Shown piece by piece: positions 5,378-6,070 of a stretch of 6,070 nt of DNA. Location of the stretch: positions 1-6,070 of the forward strand of contig CAKTSO010000116.1 in NCBI GenBank assembly GCA_934613185.1. Reading direction: 5' to 3'. The position numbers and the translations under genes are program-made. The DNA comes from an uncultured Clostridia bacterium. Lineage in GTDB: Bacteria; Bacillota; Clostridia; Christensenellales; Maliibacteriaceae. The notes beneath the pieces are model-generated. The model made no database searches, had not been told where the DNA came from, and saw only the letters and a list, made by a program, of their open reading frames with translations. How positions within the stretch are numbered: position 1 is the stretch's first letter; every line of letters starts with the position of its first letter.

Positions 5378-6070
5378 ATGAAGACGCCGCGCGCGCTGAT
5401 CGATATGTCGGGTGAAGAACTTCGGGAGTATGTGACGGGCGAACTCGGGCAAAGCGCTTTTCGCGCCGAACAGATCGCCGAATGGCTCGGCCGCGGCGCC
5501 GAGATCGCCGAAATGACGAACCTGTCGCGCGACCTTCGGGAAAAACTGTCGCAAAGCTGCATCGTCGGCGGTGCGAAGATCGTCAAAACGCTGACGTCGC
5601 AACACGACGACACGAAGAAATTTCTCTTTGAACTGCGCGACGGCGAACTGATCGAGGGCGTTTTGATGGGATATCGCCACGGGCATACGCTCTGCATGTC
5701 GACGCAGGTCGGCTGCCGCATGGGCTGCAAATTCTGCGCCTCGACGCTCGACGGTCTCGTTCGCAATCTGACGGCGGGGGAAATGCTCTCGCAGATCATC
5801 GCGGTCAACCGCGCGCTCGGCGGCGGGCGGCATGTGGACAATCTCGTTTTGATGGGAAGCGGCGAACCGCTCGACAATTACGACGAGGTCGTGTCCATGC
5901 TCCGAAGGCTGAACGATAAGCACGGCCCCGGCATCGGGCTTCGCGGCGTGTCACTTTCCACCTGCGGCCTGGTCGAACGGATGGATCGCTTTTCAAAAGA
6001 AGGGCTTCCCGTGACGATGTGCCTGTCGCTTCATGCGCCGAACGACGAGCTTCGCAGGCAGATCATGCCG
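5378..6070 (+). CDS. rlmN: Dual-specificity RNA (adenine-C2)-methyltransferase RlmN, 3' end missing
   Basis: RlmN is a radical-SAM enzyme that makes 2-methyladenosine at A2503 of 23S rRNA and at A37 of some tRNAs. It tunes decoding and the peptide exit tunnel. The first 231 residues are in the window, with no stop before the right edge; the family is about 340-380 residues long. The N-terminal helical accessory domain (about 1-90) includes EQIAEWLGRGAEIAEMTNLS and REKL. The radical-SAM cluster motif Cx3Cx2C is C113, C117, C120 in QVGCRMGCKFCAST. C106, seven residues before it, matches the catalytic C118 of E. coli. GEPL is at 162-165 and STCG and SLHAPNDELRRQIMP follow. The second catalytic cysteine, near the C-terminus, lies beyond the window and cannot be checked. 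The start is supported by GGGAG 9 bases upstream. The gene order rsmB-rlmN is typical of Bacillota, where stp and prkC usually follow. Confidence 0.96.
   Translation, partial: MKTPRALIDMSGEELREYVTGELGQSAFRAEQIAEWLGRGAEIAEMTNLSRDLREKLSQSCIVGGAKIVKTLTSQHDDTKKFLFELRDGELIEGVLMGYRHGHTLCMSTQVGCRMGCKFCASTLDGLVRNLTAGEMLSQIIAVNRALGGGRHVDNLVLMGSGEPLDNYDEVVSMLRRLNDKHGPGIGLRGVSLSTCGLVERMDRFSKEGLPVTMCLSLHAPNDELRRQIMP

Noticed and set aside
5162..5923. 253-residue open frame on the minus strand across the rsmB-rlmN junction
   Set aside because: It covers the end of rsmB and the conserved radical-SAM region of rlmN on the opposite strand, and shows no recognisable motifs of its own.

Overview
The window is a stretch of bacterial housekeeping DNA, all on the + strand. 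It is GC-rich, packed with genes, and uses strong AGGAGG-type ribosome binding sites. The gene order priA-def-fmt-rsmB-rlmN is a well-known Bacillota (Firmicutes) cluster. Together with the high GC this points to a GC-rich clostridial lineage rather than Bacillus. That placement is an inference from gene order and composition, not from any search.

Layout. Positions 1-234 hold the 3' end of an unrecognised gene for a small membrane protein. It is closed off by a strong intrinsic terminator (250-284). An extended -10 promoter (304-312) then starts the main operon. priA (359-2605) encodes the replication-restart helicase. A second extended -10 sequence lies over the priA stop codon, with a 13-base palindrome at the predicted start of the new transcript, ahead of def (2651-3124, peptide deformylase). 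def overlaps fmt (3121-4047, Met-tRNA formyltransferase) by 4 bases, and fmt overlaps rsmB (4035-5330, 16S rRNA m5C methyltransferase) by 13 bases. After a 47-base gap, rlmN (from 5378) runs off the right edge with its radical-SAM cluster motif present but its C-terminus missing.

How the genes fit together. Fmt adds the formyl group to initiator Met-tRNA and Def removes it from the new protein, so they are the two ends of one cycle. RsmB and RlmN modify rRNA, so everything after priA serves translation. priA is the odd member functionally, and the internal promoter would let the translation genes be expressed separately from it.

I found no mobile element, CRISPR array, RNA gene or clearly new system. 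The points worth a second look are the internal promoter (it contains the only ATA codon I can find in any gene of the window), its resemblance to the priA promoter, the palindrome at its start site, an unusual HEIAH metal motif in the deformylase, and a divergent loop after the DEEH motif in PriA.
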